Source of the DNA: Nocardioides sp. PD653-B2
GTDB taxonomy: Bacteria; Actinomycetota; Actinomycetes; Propionibacteriales; Nocardioidaceae
Length of the DNA stretch: 64,000 nt
NCBI RefSeq assembly: GCF_002117935.1
Contig: NZ_BDJE01000009.1
Span: 1-64,000 of the forward strand
Direction of reading: 5' to 3'
The notes under the pieces were generated by a model, which was not told the DNA's origin, did not search any database, and was given only the letters and a program-made list of their open reading frames with translations. The translations under genes and the position numbers were made by a program. Position 1 is the stretch's first letter. Every line of letters begins with the position of its first letter. Shown one piece after another: positions 1 to 8,476 of the stretch.

Positions 1-1
1 C

Positions 2-229
2 CGGGTCGGCGCGGCCGGCGACAACGCCGCTATGGAGTCGTTCTTCTCGCTGCTGCAGAAGAACGTCCTCAACCGCCGTTCCTGGACGACCCGGGACGAG
101 CTGCGGATCGCGATCGTCAGGTGGATCGAGCGGACCTACCACCGCCGTCGGAGGCAGGCTTCCCTCGGGCGATTGACCCCGGTCGAATACGAGCTGATCA
201 TGACGACCACCGCCACCCAGGCGGCCTAA
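2..229 (+). pseudogene. IS3-family transposase (OrfB/integrase core), 3' end only
   Basis: Only the C-terminal 75 or so residues are visible because the frame runs off the left edge of the window. The segment reads GDNAAMESFFSLLQKNVLN, then WTTRDELR, then WIERTYHRRRRQASLGRLTPVEYE. This is the end of the IS3/IS150-type rve integrase core, including the glutamate of the DDE triad (AMESFF) and the usual RRRxxxLGxxTPxEYE ending. The protein would be a DNA transposase. Whether the element is intact cannot be judged, and I see no terminal inverted repeat between its stop and the next gene. It sits directly upstream of the polysaccharide genes, a common place for IS-driven rearrangement. Confidence 0.85.
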
Positions 230-273
230 CCGTAACTGTCACCCGTGCGTGCAGCAGACCCTTCTGTGGCATC

Positions 274-288
274 TATAGTTCCTACGGT
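274..288 (+). promoter_or_regulatory. Probable promoter of the gmd-fcl operon
   Basis: A -10-like TATAGT lies at 274-279 and a second one, TACGGT, at 283-288, about 35-45 nt before the GTG start of gmd. No convincing -35 is visible. This is inferred from motif and position only. Confidence 0.4.
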
Positions 289-322
289 AGATGGCCGGAT
301 CTTGACCGGGGAGAGGACCCTT

Positions 323-1363
323 GTGCGAACCGCACTGATCACTGGAATCACTGGGCAGGACGGGTCTTATCTAGCCGAATTGCTCCTCGGCAAGGGATAC
401 CTCGTGCACGGTCTGATTCGCCGAGCGTCGACGTTCAACACGTCGCGGATTGACCACCTCTATCAGGACCCACACGACGAGGATGCTCGGCTCTTTCTTC
501 ATTACGGCGACCTGTCTGACGGCGCACGCTTGGTGACCCTGCTTCACGACATCCAGCCCGACGAGGTCTACAACCTGGCTGCACAGTCGCACGTTCGCGT
601 CAGTTTCGACGAGCCCGAGCACACGGGAAACACGACCGGCGTCGGCGCGATGCGGCTCCTCGAGGCGGTTCGCATGACGGGCCTCGACTGCAGGTACTAC
701 CAAGCGTCCAGTTCGGAGATGTTCGGCGCGACGCCGCCACCTCAGGACGAAGGCACGCCCTTCTACCCGCGGTCCCCGTACGGTGCGGCGAAGGTCTACG
801 CGTACTGGGCGACGAAGAACTATCGCGAGGGCTACGGCATGTTCGCGGTCAACGGCATCCTGTTCAACCACGAGTCGCCCCGCCGAGGAGAGACCTTCGT
901 GACCCGCAAGGTCACCAGGGCGGTCGCGCGGATTCAGGCCGGCCTGGACGACTACGTGTACATGGGCAACCTCGACGCGATACGCGACTGGGGCTACGCG
1001 CCCGAGTACGTCGAGGGAATGTGGCGGATGTTGCAGGCCGACGAACCCGACGACTTCGTGCTCGCGACCGGCGGCAGCTTCACCGTGCGCGACTTTGTCG
1101 TCACGGCTTTCGAGCACGCGGGCCTCGACTGGGAGAAGCACGTCCGCTTCGACGAGCGCTACCTCCGACCCACGGAGGTGGACGCCCTCATCGGCGATGC
1201 CGGCAAGGCCGAACGCGTCCTCGGGTGGAAGCCCAAGGTTCAGACCGACGAGTTGGCTCGGATCATGGTGGATGCCGACATCGAGGCGCTCAAGCACGCC
1301 GGACACGCATGGATCGATCGGCCGAGCCTCGAAGGCTGGCCGGTCAGGGATTCAACCGCATGA
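323..1363 (+). CDS. gmd: GDP-mannose 4,6-dehydratase
   Basis: Converts GDP-D-mannose to GDP-4-keto-6-deoxy-D-mannose in the cytosol, the first step towards GDP-L-fucose and related deoxy sugars. The 346-residue product has the extended-SDR layout: NAD(P)-binding TGITGQDG at residues 7-14, the Gmd-type SSSEMFG at about 129-135, catalytic Tyr153 and Lys157 in SPYGAAK, and the family block [15 protein letters not shown]. The GTG at 323 is chosen over the GTG at 245 because GGGGAGAGG lies just before it and the protein then begins directly with the Rossmann strand. It overlaps fcl by ATGA, so the two are translationally coupled and supply one pathway. Confidence 0.95.
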   Translation: MRTALITGITGQDGSYLAELLLGKGYLVHGLIRRASTFNTSRIDHLYQDPHDEDARLFLHYGDLSDGARLVTLLHDIQPDEVYNLAAQSHVRVSFDEPEHTGNTTGVGAMRLLEAVRMTGLDCRYYQASSSEMFGATPPPQDEGTPFYPRSPYGAAKVYAYWATKNYREGYGMFAVNGILFNHESPRRGETFVTRKVTRAVARIQAGLDDYVYMGNLDAIRDWGYAPEYVEGMWRMLQADEPDDFVLATGGSFTVRDFVVTAFEHAGLDWEKHVRFDERYLRPTEVDALIGDAGKAERVLGWKPKVQTDELARIMVDADIEALKHAGHAWIDRPSLEGWPVRDSTA

Positions 1364-2328
1364 CCACGGTGTCCTACGAGCTGGACAAGTCTGCTCCGTT
1401 CTACGTCGCCGGCCATCGCGGGCTCGTCGGCGGAGCGATCTGGCGGGCTCTGGAGAAGGCTGGACACACCAACCTGCTCGGCCAGACGTCGGCCGAGGTC
1501 GACCTCCGCGACCGGAACGCAGTCTTCGACTACATGTCGGTCGCCCGGCCGACGTATCTCGTCCTCGCCGCGGCCAAGGTCGGCGGGATCATGGCCAACA
1601 ACACCTACCCGGTCGACTTCCTGTCCGAGAACCTCCGCATCCAGACCAATGTCATGGACGCTGCGCTGGAGTACGGAACCGAGCGCTTGCTGTTTCTCGG
1701 TTCTTCCTGCATCTACCCCAAGCTCGCACCCCAGCCGATCCGCGAGGACTCCCTGCTCACGGGCCACCTGGAGCCGACCAACGACGCCTACGCGATCGCG
1801 AAGATCGCCGGGATCCTCCAGGTGCAGGCGGTCCGCCGGCAGTACGACCGGCCCTGGATCTCCGCGATGCCGACGAACCTGTACGGGCCGGGCGACAACT
1901 TCTCGCCGACCGGCAGTCATGTGCTCCCCGCCCTGATCCGGCGCTACGACGAGGCCAAGGCAGCGGGCCTTCCCTCTGTGACGAACTGGGGCACCGGGAC
2001 CCCGCGCAGGGAGTTCTTGCACGTCGACGACATGGCTGCGGCGTGTCTGTATCTCCTCGAGCACTACGACGGGCCTGAGCAGGTCAACGTCGGCACCGGC
2101 CGGGACGCAACGATCCAGGAGATCGCACAACTCGTCGCTGAGGCCGTTGGCTACGAGGGCCGCACGGAGTGGGACGCGAGCAAGCCTGACGGCACCCCTC
2201 AAAAACTCCTTGACGTGTCGAAGCTGCGTGAGATCGGCTGGGAGTCACAAATCGGTTTGCGAGCCGGTCTGGCCTCGACGGTCGAGTGGTACCGCGAGCA
2301 CGTCGGGCACCTGCGCGAGGCCGGCTGA
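1360..2328 (+). CDS. fcl: GDP-L-fucose synthase (epimerase/reductase)
   Basis: Performs the 3,5-epimerisation and NADPH-dependent 4-reduction that turn the Gmd product into GDP-L-fucose. The 322-residue protein carries the nucleotide motif GHRGLVG at 18-24, the family signature SSCIYPK at 115-121 with the active-site serine and cysteine, and the Tyr144/Lys148 pair in YAIAKIAG. The ATG at 1360 overlaps the gmd stop in ATGA, and length and N-terminus fit the family. Together with gmd and manA it implies that a fucose-type deoxyhexose is made for a surface glycan. WcaG is a synonym. Confidence 0.94.
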   Translation: MTTVSYELDKSAPFYVAGHRGLVGGAIWRALEKAGHTNLLGQTSAEVDLRDRNAVFDYMSVARPTYLVLAAAKVGGIMANNTYPVDFLSENLRIQTNVMDAALEYGTERLLFLGSSCIYPKLAPQPIREDSLLTGHLEPTNDAYAIAKIAGILQVQAVRRQYDRPWISAMPTNLYGPGDNFSPTGSHVLPALIRRYDEAKAAGLPSVTNWGTGTPRREFLHVDDMAAACLYLLEHYDGPEQVNVGTGRDATIQEIAQLVAEAVGYEGRTEWDASKPDGTPQKLLDVSKLREIGWESQIGLRAGLASTVEWYREHVGHLREAG

Positions 2329-2411
2329 CACGAACTCGGCCGCCACTCTCGGGCGCGGGTCTCGTCGACGCTCGATACCGCTCGCGGCTCGATCCACGGA
2401 AGCGGTCCCGA

Positions 2412-3641
2412 TCAATGTGGGACGGAGGCGACGGCAACCCGGCCGTTGCCGTCGATGGTCAGCGCGCCGTCGGCGTGCTCGATGAAGAGCGCCTCGCCCT
2501 GAACCGCCGACGCAGCTCCCGTCTCCGTACTCAGATTGACGGAGCCGTCCAGTACCAGCACGACTCGCGGACCGTCCGTGGCGAGACCCGCCAGGGGGGC
2601 GTCCCCCACGGTCAGGGCGAACTCCGTGACAGGAGGTTCGAAGTAGGCGAGGCCGTCCCTTGTCGTAGGTGCCCACTGCGGCGGCGGCATCGGGGTGAAG
2701 TTCGTGATCTGGAGGAGCTCCTCGACGTCCACGTGCTTGGGGGTCAACCCGGCCCGCAATACGTTGTCCGACGACGCCATGATTTCGACTCCGAAGCCCG
2801 ACGTGTAGGCGTGGATGACGCCGGCGCCGAGAAACATTGCCTCGCCCGGAGCCAGCACGACATGGTTGAGCAGCAGGGTGACCAGGACCCCGGGGTCCGC
2901 CGGGTAACGGTCGACCAGCGCGGTCGTCTGGGCAAAGACCCGAGTACCTTCGCGGGAGACGCTGGTCCGTTCTCGGAGCTTCTTCCTGATCCGAACGTCC
3001 TCGCGGTGCCCTCGTTGTTCTGCCTGCGCCGCAGCTGTTCGTAGATCCGAAAGGAGACGCGTGAGTTCCAGGCCGTCCGTAGCGAGCATCTCCGTCACCA
3101 CGGCCCGGAGTGTCTGGAAGGCCGGCCCGGACTCGAGTCGTGCGGCGACATCGTCGGCCCAGGGCAGGTCGAGCGTCCGCAGTATCTGGGCTGAGCGGTT
3201 GACGTCGCGGAACCCCGCCATTCCCTCGAAGCGGGTGAGCGCGAAGACCATCTCCGGCTTGTGAAACCGGTCTTGATAACTGCGCTTCGGCGCACCGAGC
3301 AGCACGCCCGCAGCCTCCTCTGCGGCGTAGCCGAGCTCGGCCCGCTGGCTGGTCGGGTGCACCTGGAGGGAGAGCGGCTCGGCCGCTGCGAGCGCCTTGA
3401 GCAGGAAAGGGAGCCGGTCGCCGAATACCGTCCGTACGCGGGGTCCGATCAGGCGTTCCGGGTCCTCGCGGATGGCCTCGTCCAGGGTTCGGCCGTCTGG
3501 CAGCCGTGACGGGTCGCCCGGATGGGCGCCGATCCACAGCTCCGCCTGGGGCGCGCCGGTCGGCGGCACCTCCAGGAAGCGGGGGATGTGGTTGCGCGAG
3601 CCCCAGGCATAGTCGCGAATGGCGTTGGTCAACAGGAACAC
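2412..3641 (-). CDS. manA: Mannose-6-phosphate isomerase, type I
   Basis: Interconverts fructose-6-phosphate and mannose-6-phosphate, feeding GDP-mannose synthesis. The 409-residue product shows the type I cupin fold with zinc-site motifs: QVHP at residues 93-96, the KPEMVFAL block, and GAGVIHAYTSGFGVEIMASS with the conserved His/Tyr, followed by SDNVLRAGLTPKHVD. The start used is a GTG at 3641 whose product begins FLLTNAIRDYAWGS, the normal family N-terminus. It runs antiparallel to fcl, tail to tail, with about 80 bp between the two stops. It provides the mannose precursor for gmd/fcl. Confidence 0.93.
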   Translation of the reverse strand: MFLLTNAIRDYAWGSRNHIPRFLEVPPTGAPQAELWIGAHPGDPSRLPDGRTLDEAIREDPERLIGPRVRTVFGDRLPFLLKALAAAEPLSLQVHPTSQRAELGYAAEEAAGVLLGAPKRSYQDRFHKPEMVFALTRFEGMAGFRDVNRSAQILRTLDLPWADDVAARLESGPAFQTLRAVVTEMLATDGLELTRLLSDLRTAAAQAEQRGHREDVRIRKKLRERTSVSREGTRVFAQTTALVDRYPADPGVLVTLLLNHVVLAPGEAMFLGAGVIHAYTSGFGVEIMASSDNVLRAGLTPKHVDVEELLQITNFTPMPPPQWAPTTRDGLAYFEPPVTEFALTVGDAPLAGLATDGPRVVLVLDGSVNLSTETGAASAVQGEALFIEHADGALTIDGNGRVAVASVPH

Positions 3642-3670
3642 GGGTGGTCACTGCCCTGCGTTGGGTGCGG

Positions 3671-3770
3671 GGGCTTCGAGACGGTTGCTAGCGCAACCTC
3701 CTCAACCACCGAGAGTGCTCGGCGACCGATGGGTGGTTTCGAGGCTCGCTTCGCTCGCACCTCAACCACC
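3671..3770. repeat. Two REP-like palindromic elements
   Basis: Two related imperfect palindromes fill the gap between manA and cysN, at 3671-3710 and 3732-3770. The second has arms GGTGGTTTCGAG and CTCAACCACC around a GCGAGCGAAGCGAGC-type hairpin. The first has a TTGCTAGCGCAA core and the same right arm. The same family recurs at 9105-9448, 11812-11898, 23981-24433 and, in a variant form, 52410-52541. Confidence 0.85.
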
Positions 3771-3776
3771 GGTGGG

Positions 3777-5099
3777 TCAGGCGCCGGAGTTGATCATCCC
3801 CGCACCGACGGTGACGCCGGTGGCCTCGTCGATGAGGATGAACGAGCCGGTGGTGCGGTTCTTCGAGTACGGGTCACACAGCAGCGGCACGGTCGTGCGC
3901 AGCTGGACACGACCGATCTCGTTGAGCCCGAGCTCCTTGGTGTCCTGGTCACGGTGCAGGGTGTTGACGTCGAGGCGGTACTGGATGTCCTTGACCAGGG
4001 CCCGCGCGCTGCGCGTGGTGTGCTTGATCGCGAGCTTCTGGCGCGGGCGCAGTGGCTCGTTGGTCATCCAGCAGATCATCGCGTCGATGTCCTGGGAGGG
4101 CTTGGGAGCGTTGTTGACCCGGGCGATCATGTCGCCGCGCGACACGTCGACGTCGTCCTCGAGGCGGACCGTCACCGACATGGGCGGGAACGCCTCGGTG
4201 ATCTCCTTGTCGAAGAGGTCGATGCCGGCGATCTTCGAGGTCATGCCGGAGGGCAGGACCACGACCTCGTCGCCCGGCTTGAGCACACCGCCGGCGACCA
4301 TGCCGCCGTAGCCGCGGTAGTCGTGGTGCTCGTCGGACTTGGGCCGCACGACGTACTGCACCGGGAAGCGGACGTCGACCAGGTCGCGGTCGGAGGCCAC
4401 GTGGATGTGCTCGAGGTGGTGCATGAGCGTGGGACCGGAGTACCACGGCATGTTCTCGGAGCGGTTCACCACGTTGTCACCCTGGAGCGCCGAGATCGGG
4501 ATGACCTCGAGGTCGGGGATGTTGAGCTTCGTGGCGAACTGGGTGAACTCGTGGTGGATCTTCTCGTAGACCTCTTCGGAGAAGTCGACGAGGTCCATCT
4601 TGTTGACCGCGAGCACGAGGTGCGGCACCCGGAGGAGCGACAGGATCACGGCGTGCCGTCGCGACTGCTCGGTCAGGCCCTGGCGGGCGTCGACGAGCAC
4701 CAGCCCGAGGTCGGCGGTCGAGGCGCCGGTGACCATGTTGCGGGTGTACTGCACGTGCCCGGGGGTGTCCGCGATGATGAACTTGCGGGTCGGGGTCGCG
4801 AAGTAGCGGTACGCCACGTCGATGGTGATGCCCTGCTCGCGCTCGGAGCGCAGGCCGTCGGTCAGCAGCGCGAGGTCGGTGTAGTCGTAGCCCTTGGACA
4901 CGCTGGTGGCCTCGACGGCCTCCATCTGGTCCTCGAAGATCGACTTGGAGTCGAGCAGGAGGCGACCGATGAGGGTCGACTTGCCGTCGTCGACGGAGCC
5001 CGCGGTGGCGAAGCGGAGCAGGTCCATGGAGCGGGTCTGCTCGGCGACCTGCGTCGTGGTGAGGCCAGCGTTGGACTCTGAGTCGGGGGTGGTGCTCAT
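3777..5099 (-). CDS. cysN: Sulfate adenylyltransferase subunit 1 (GTPase subunit)
   Basis: Regulatory GTPase subunit of heterodimeric ATP sulfurylase; GTP hydrolysis drives APS formation by CysD. The 440-residue protein is an EF-Tu-like GTPase with the P-loop GSVDDGKST at 34-42, DTPGH (G3) and NKMD (G4), followed by the two beta-barrel domains. It ends after the barrels, so there is no fused APS kinase, which here is a separate gene (8473-10785). Its ATG at 5099 overlaps the cysD stop in TGATG, so the pair forms a coupled operon transcribed leftwards. Confidence 0.95.
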   Translation of the reverse strand: MSTTPDSESNAGLTTTQVAEQTRSMDLLRFATAGSVDDGKSTLIGRLLLDSKSIFEDQMEAVEATSVSKGYDYTDLALLTDGLRSEREQGITIDVAYRYFATPTRKFIIADTPGHVQYTRNMVTGASTADLGLVLVDARQGLTEQSRRHAVILSLLRVPHLVLAVNKMDLVDFSEEVYEKIHHEFTQFATKLNIPDLEVIPISALQGDNVVNRSENMPWYSGPTLMHHLEHIHVASDRDLVDVRFPVQYVVRPKSDEHHDYRGYGGMVAGGVLKPGDEVVVLPSGMTSKIAGIDLFDKEITEAFPPMSVTVRLEDDVDVSRGDMIARVNNAPKPSQDIDAMICWMTNEPLRPRQKLAIKHTTRSARALVKDIQYRLDVNTLHRDQDTKELGLNEIGRVQLRTTVPLLCDPYSKNRTTGSFILIDEATGVTVGAGMINSGA

Positions 5100-6013
5100 C
5101 AGAAGTAGCCTTCCTTCTTCCGGTCCTCCATGGCTGCTTCGGAGAACCGGTCGTCGCCGCGGGTCGCGCCGCGCTCGGTGACGCGGGCGATGGCGACCTC
5201 GTCGATGATCTTGTCGATCGTGTCGGCCTCGGACTCGACACACCCGGTGAGGGTCAGGTCGCCGACGGTGCGGAACCGCACGGTGCGCTCGGTGACGGTC
5301 TCGTTGCCCTTGGTCGGGTTGAAGTCGCTCTCGGACAGCAGCATCCCGTCGCGCTCGAAGACCCGGCGCTGGTGGGAGAAGTAGATGGAGGGAATCTCGA
5401 TGCCCTCCTGGCCGATGTAGTGCCAGATGTCGAGCTCGGTCCAGTTGGACAGCGGGAAGATCCGCATGTGCTCGCCCTGGTGGATCCGGCCGTTGTAGAG
5501 GCTCCAGAGCTCGGGGCGCTGCATCTTCGGGTCCCACTGGCCGAACTCGTCGCGGTGGGAGTAGACGCGCTCCTTGGCGCGGGCCTTCTCCTCGTCGCGG
5601 CGGCCACCACCGAAGGCGGCGGTGAAGCCCTCCTCCTCGAGGGCGTTGAGGAGAGTGCCGATCTGCATGCGGTTGCGGCTGGTCTTGCCGTCGTCGACGA
5701 CCACGCCGTTCGCGATGGCCTCCTCGACGCTGGCGACCACGAGGCGGACCCCGAGGCGGTTCACCCAGGAGTCGCGGCAGGCGAGGACCTCGGGGAAGTC
5801 GTAGCCGGTGTCCACCTGGAGCACCGGGAACGGGATCTTGGCCGGGTAGAACGCCTTCTCGGCGAGCCGCAGCATCACGATCGAGTCCTTGCCGCCCGAG
5901 AACATCAGGACAGGCTTCTCGAACTCGGCGGCGACCTCACGGAAGATGTGGATCGACTCCGCCTCCAGCTGGTCGAGCTGACTCAGCTGGTAGTCGGCAT
6001 GGGTGTCGGTCAT
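5099..6013 (-). CDS. cysD: Sulfate adenylyltransferase subunit 2
   Basis: Catalytic subunit of ATP sulfurylase, forming APS from ATP and sulfate. The 304-residue protein belongs to the PAPS-reductase/N-type ATP pyrophosphatase family: PP-loop SGGKDS at 39-44, the QVDTGYDFPE block and the FGGGRRDEEKARAKER segment. The ATG at 6013 gives MTDTHADYQLSQLDQLEAES, the normal start, whereas upstream in-frame residues look non-coding. The 180-bp gap before ugd holds a -10-like TACGAT (bottom strand, 6056-6051) that probably drives cysDN. Confidence 0.95.
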   Translation of the reverse strand: MTDTHADYQLSQLDQLEAESIHIFREVAAEFEKPVLMFSGGKDSIVMLRLAEKAFYPAKIPFPVLQVDTGYDFPEVLACRDSWVNRLGVRLVVASVEEAIANGVVVDDGKTSRNRMQIGTLLNALEEEGFTAAFGGGRRDEEKARAKERVYSHRDEFGQWDPKMQRPELWSLYNGRIHQGEHMRIFPLSNWTELDIWHYIGQEGIEIPSIYFSHQRRVFERDGMLLSESDFNPTKGNETVTERTVRFRTVGDLTLTGCVESEADTIDKIIDEVAIARVTERGATRGDDRFSEAAMEDRKKEGYF

Positions 6014-6194
6014 GACTGACTGGGTACCTCTCGTCGGGACAGCAGCCCACATCGTAGCCGGGTCGTGACCTCCCACCTCAAACCGGACAAATTCGAGTGC
6101 TTCAGGTCACTCTGGGTCCGGTGTGGGCCATTGTTCATGCAAGCGTTCCGTGAACGGTCGCGAATGTGCGCCGTGCGCCACCTACGATGCCGCC

Positions 6195-7508
6195 ATGCGC
6201 ATCTCCGTCTTCGGTTGCGGCTACCTGGGTGCCGTGCACGCGGCCTGCATGACGCGCCTCGGGCACGACGTCGTCGGTGTCGACGTCATCCCGGAGCACG
6301 TGGCCGCGCTGGCCCGCGGGGAGGCGCCGTTCCACGAGCCCGGTCTGCCGGAACTGCTGGCCGAGAGCCTAGGAACCGGCCGCCTGGAGTTCACGACCGA
6401 TCCGTCGGCAGCTGCCGGCGCCACGGTGCACTTCCTCTGCGTCGGCACGCCGCAGAAGGCGGGTGAGTTCGCTGCCGACCTGCGCTTCGTCCACGCGGGC
6501 ATCGACGCGATCCTCCCGCTGCTGAAGCCGGGCGATCTCGTCGTCGGCAAGTCGACGGTGCCGGTCGGCACGGCGGAGGAGCTCGCCGAACGGGTGCGCG
6601 GGGCCGAGCCCGAGGCGGTGCTGATCTGGAACCCGGAGTTCCTCCGGGAGGGCTTCGCGGTCGAGGACACCCTCCACCCGGACCGTCTCGTGTACGGCGT
6701 GCCCGACAGCGGTCTGGGGCGAAGGGCCGTCGAGGTGCTCGATGAGGTCTATGCCGGCGCGATCGCCGAGGGATCGCCGCGGATCGTCGCTGACCTCGCC
6801 ACAGCTCAGCTGGTCAAGGTCGCGGCCAACTCGTTCCTCGCGACCAAGATCTCCTTCATCAACGCGATGGCGGAGCTCTGCGAGGCCACCGGCGCCGACG
6901 TGAAGCTGCTCGCGGACGCGATCGGGCACGACGACCGCATCGGCCGCAAGTTCCTCAACGCGGGCGTGGGCTTCGGTGGGGGCTGTCTCCCCAAGGACAT
7001 CCGCGCGTTCATGGCCCGCGCAGGTGAGCTCGGCGTCGACCAAGCGCTGACCTTCCTGCGCGAGGTCGACTCGATCAACATGCGGCGCCGGACCCGGATG
7101 GTCGACCTGGCCCGCGAGGAGTGCGGCGGCTCGATCGCCGGCCGCAAGATCGCGGTGCTCGGCGCGGCGTTCAAGCCCGACAGCGACGACGTGCGTGACT
7201 CGCCGGCGCTGAGCGTGGCCGCCCAGATGCAGCTGCAGGGAGCCCACGTCGTGGTGACCGATCCGCAGGCCATCGACAACGCCCAGAAGAAGTGGCCCGA
7301 CCTGGCTTTCGCCTCGACGGTCGAGGACGCCGTCGCCGATGTCGAGGTCGTGATGCTCCTGACCGAGTGGCCGGAGTACGTCGCGCTCGACCCGGCCGCG
7401 ATGAAAGCCCTGGTCGCCGTACCCCGCGTCATCGACGGCCGGAACTGCCTGGAGCCGGCGCAGTGGCGCGCGGCGGGATGGACCTACCGAGCGCTCGGGC
7501 GTCCCTGA
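6195..7508 (+). CDS. ugd: UDP-glucose 6-dehydrogenase
   Basis: Oxidises UDP-glucose to UDP-glucuronate with NAD, a precursor for acidic surface polysaccharides. The 437-residue protein starts MRISVFGCGYLG with the GxGxxG dinucleotide site at 7-12, has the central helix bundle, and keeps the catalytic cysteine at residue 264 in GVGFGGGCLPKD. The ATG at 6195 is chosen because it opens the Rossmann strand and TACGAT lies 6 nt upstream (6183-6188), the layout of a leaderless transcript. It overlaps the convergent permease gene by 25 bp. It stands between the two sulfate-activation units on the opposite strand. Confidence 0.94.
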   Translation: MRISVFGCGYLGAVHAACMTRLGHDVVGVDVIPEHVAALARGEAPFHEPGLPELLAESLGTGRLEFTTDPSAAAGATVHFLCVGTPQKAGEFAADLRFVHAGIDAILPLLKPGDLVVGKSTVPVGTAEELAERVRGAEPEAVLIWNPEFLREGFAVEDTLHPDRLVYGVPDSGLGRRAVEVLDEVYAGAIAEGSPRIVADLATAQLVKVAANSFLATKISFINAMAELCEATGADVKLLADAIGHDDRIGRKFLNAGVGFGGGCLPKDIRAFMARAGELGVDQALTFLREVDSINMRRRTRMVDLAREECGGSIAGRKIAVLGAAFKPDSDDVRDSPALSVAAQMQLQGAHVVVTDPQAIDNAQKKWPDLAFASTVEDAVADVEVVMLLTEWPEYVALDPAAMKALVAVPRVIDGRNCLEPAQWRAAGWTYRALGRP

Positions 7509-8476
7509 ACCTCACCCTCGAGCTCGGCCACGGTCGGTGAGCCGAACATCGGGAGTCCCTGGGTCTTGCGCAGCAGGCCCCAGATCAGCGGGACGAGGAC
7601 GACCATCGCAACCCCGACGAGCCCGATCAGCACGGGGTGGGTCTCCTCCTTGCCGAGAGGGGCCCACCCGGCCTTGTCGAGCAGCGCCACGCCCGACATC
7701 GTCAGGACGACGACGATGCCCCGGCGGATGAACGACTGGGGCACGCGAGGCGCGATCCGGCTGCCCAGGATGGTGCCGGGGACCGAGCCCACGACCAGCG
7801 GGATCAGGATCTGCCAGTCGAGCCCGTTGATCGCGATGTTCGAGATCGCCGCGGCGAGCACCAACGGGACGGCCTGCACCAGGTCGGTGCCGACGAGCTT
7901 CACTGCGGACAGGCCGGGGTAGAGCATCAGCAGCGCGATCATGATGACCGAGCCCGACCCGACACTGGTCACCCCGACGAGAAGGCCGCCCAGCGCACCG
8001 ACGGCGAGCGTGGCGAGCGGGCGGATGCGGGGGTCCGGGTTGGCGTCAGCGGCGCCGCCGCGCACGCGCCGGAGGTTGATGTAGAGCCGCAGCGCGTACG
8101 TCGAGGCCGCCAGCAGCAGCGCGAACCCGATGCACTCCTTGAGGAGAGTGTCGAGCGACTCCGGCTCCCCGCCGGCGATCGCGTGGATCAGCCACGGTCC
8201 GAGCAGGGCCAGCGGCACCGACCCCAGGATCAGCCACTTGGCGAGCGTGAAGTTGGGGGAGCCCTCGCGAGCGTGCACCACCGCCCCGCCGCTCTTGTAG
8301 ATGGCGGCGGCGGTCAGGTCCGCCGTGACGACCGTGGCTGCGTCGCCGACACCGAGGAAGATCAGCGCCGGAGTCATCAGCGCACCGCCACCCATGCCGG
8401 TCAGGCCCACCACGATGCCGACGAAGAAGCCGGCCGCGAGGATGGAGAAGAAGGCGGTGGTGATCAGGTCGTTCAT
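7484..8476 (-). CDS. TauE/SafE family anion permease
   Basis: Polytopic membrane protein of 330 residues with about eight hydrophobic helices and the family's duplicated glycine-rich motif (GLTGMGGGALMTPALI near residue 25, GVTSVGSGSVIMIAL in the second half). The family moves sulfite, sulfoacetate or related sulfur anions. The ATG at 8476 overlaps the stop of the upstream APS-kinase fusion by ATGA, so the two are co-transcribed, which supports a role in moving sulfate or sulfite for the same pathway. The direction of transport cannot be read from the sequence. Confidence 0.87.
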   Translation of the reverse strand: MNDLITTAFFSILAAGFFVGIVVGLTGMGGGALMTPALIFLGVGDAATVVTADLTAAAIYKSGGAVVHAREGSPNFTLAKWLILGSVPLALLGPWLIHAIAGGEPESLDTLLKECIGFALLLAASTYALRLYINLRRVRGGAADANPDPRIRPLATLAVGALGGLLVGVTSVGSGSVIMIALLMLYPGLSAVKLVGTDLVQAVPLVLAAAISNIAINGLDWQILIPLVVGSVPGTILGSRIAPRVPQSFIRRGIVVVLTMSGVALLDKAGWAPLGKEETHPVLIGLVGVAMVVLVPLIWGLLRKTQGLPMFGSPTVAELEGEVQGRPSAR

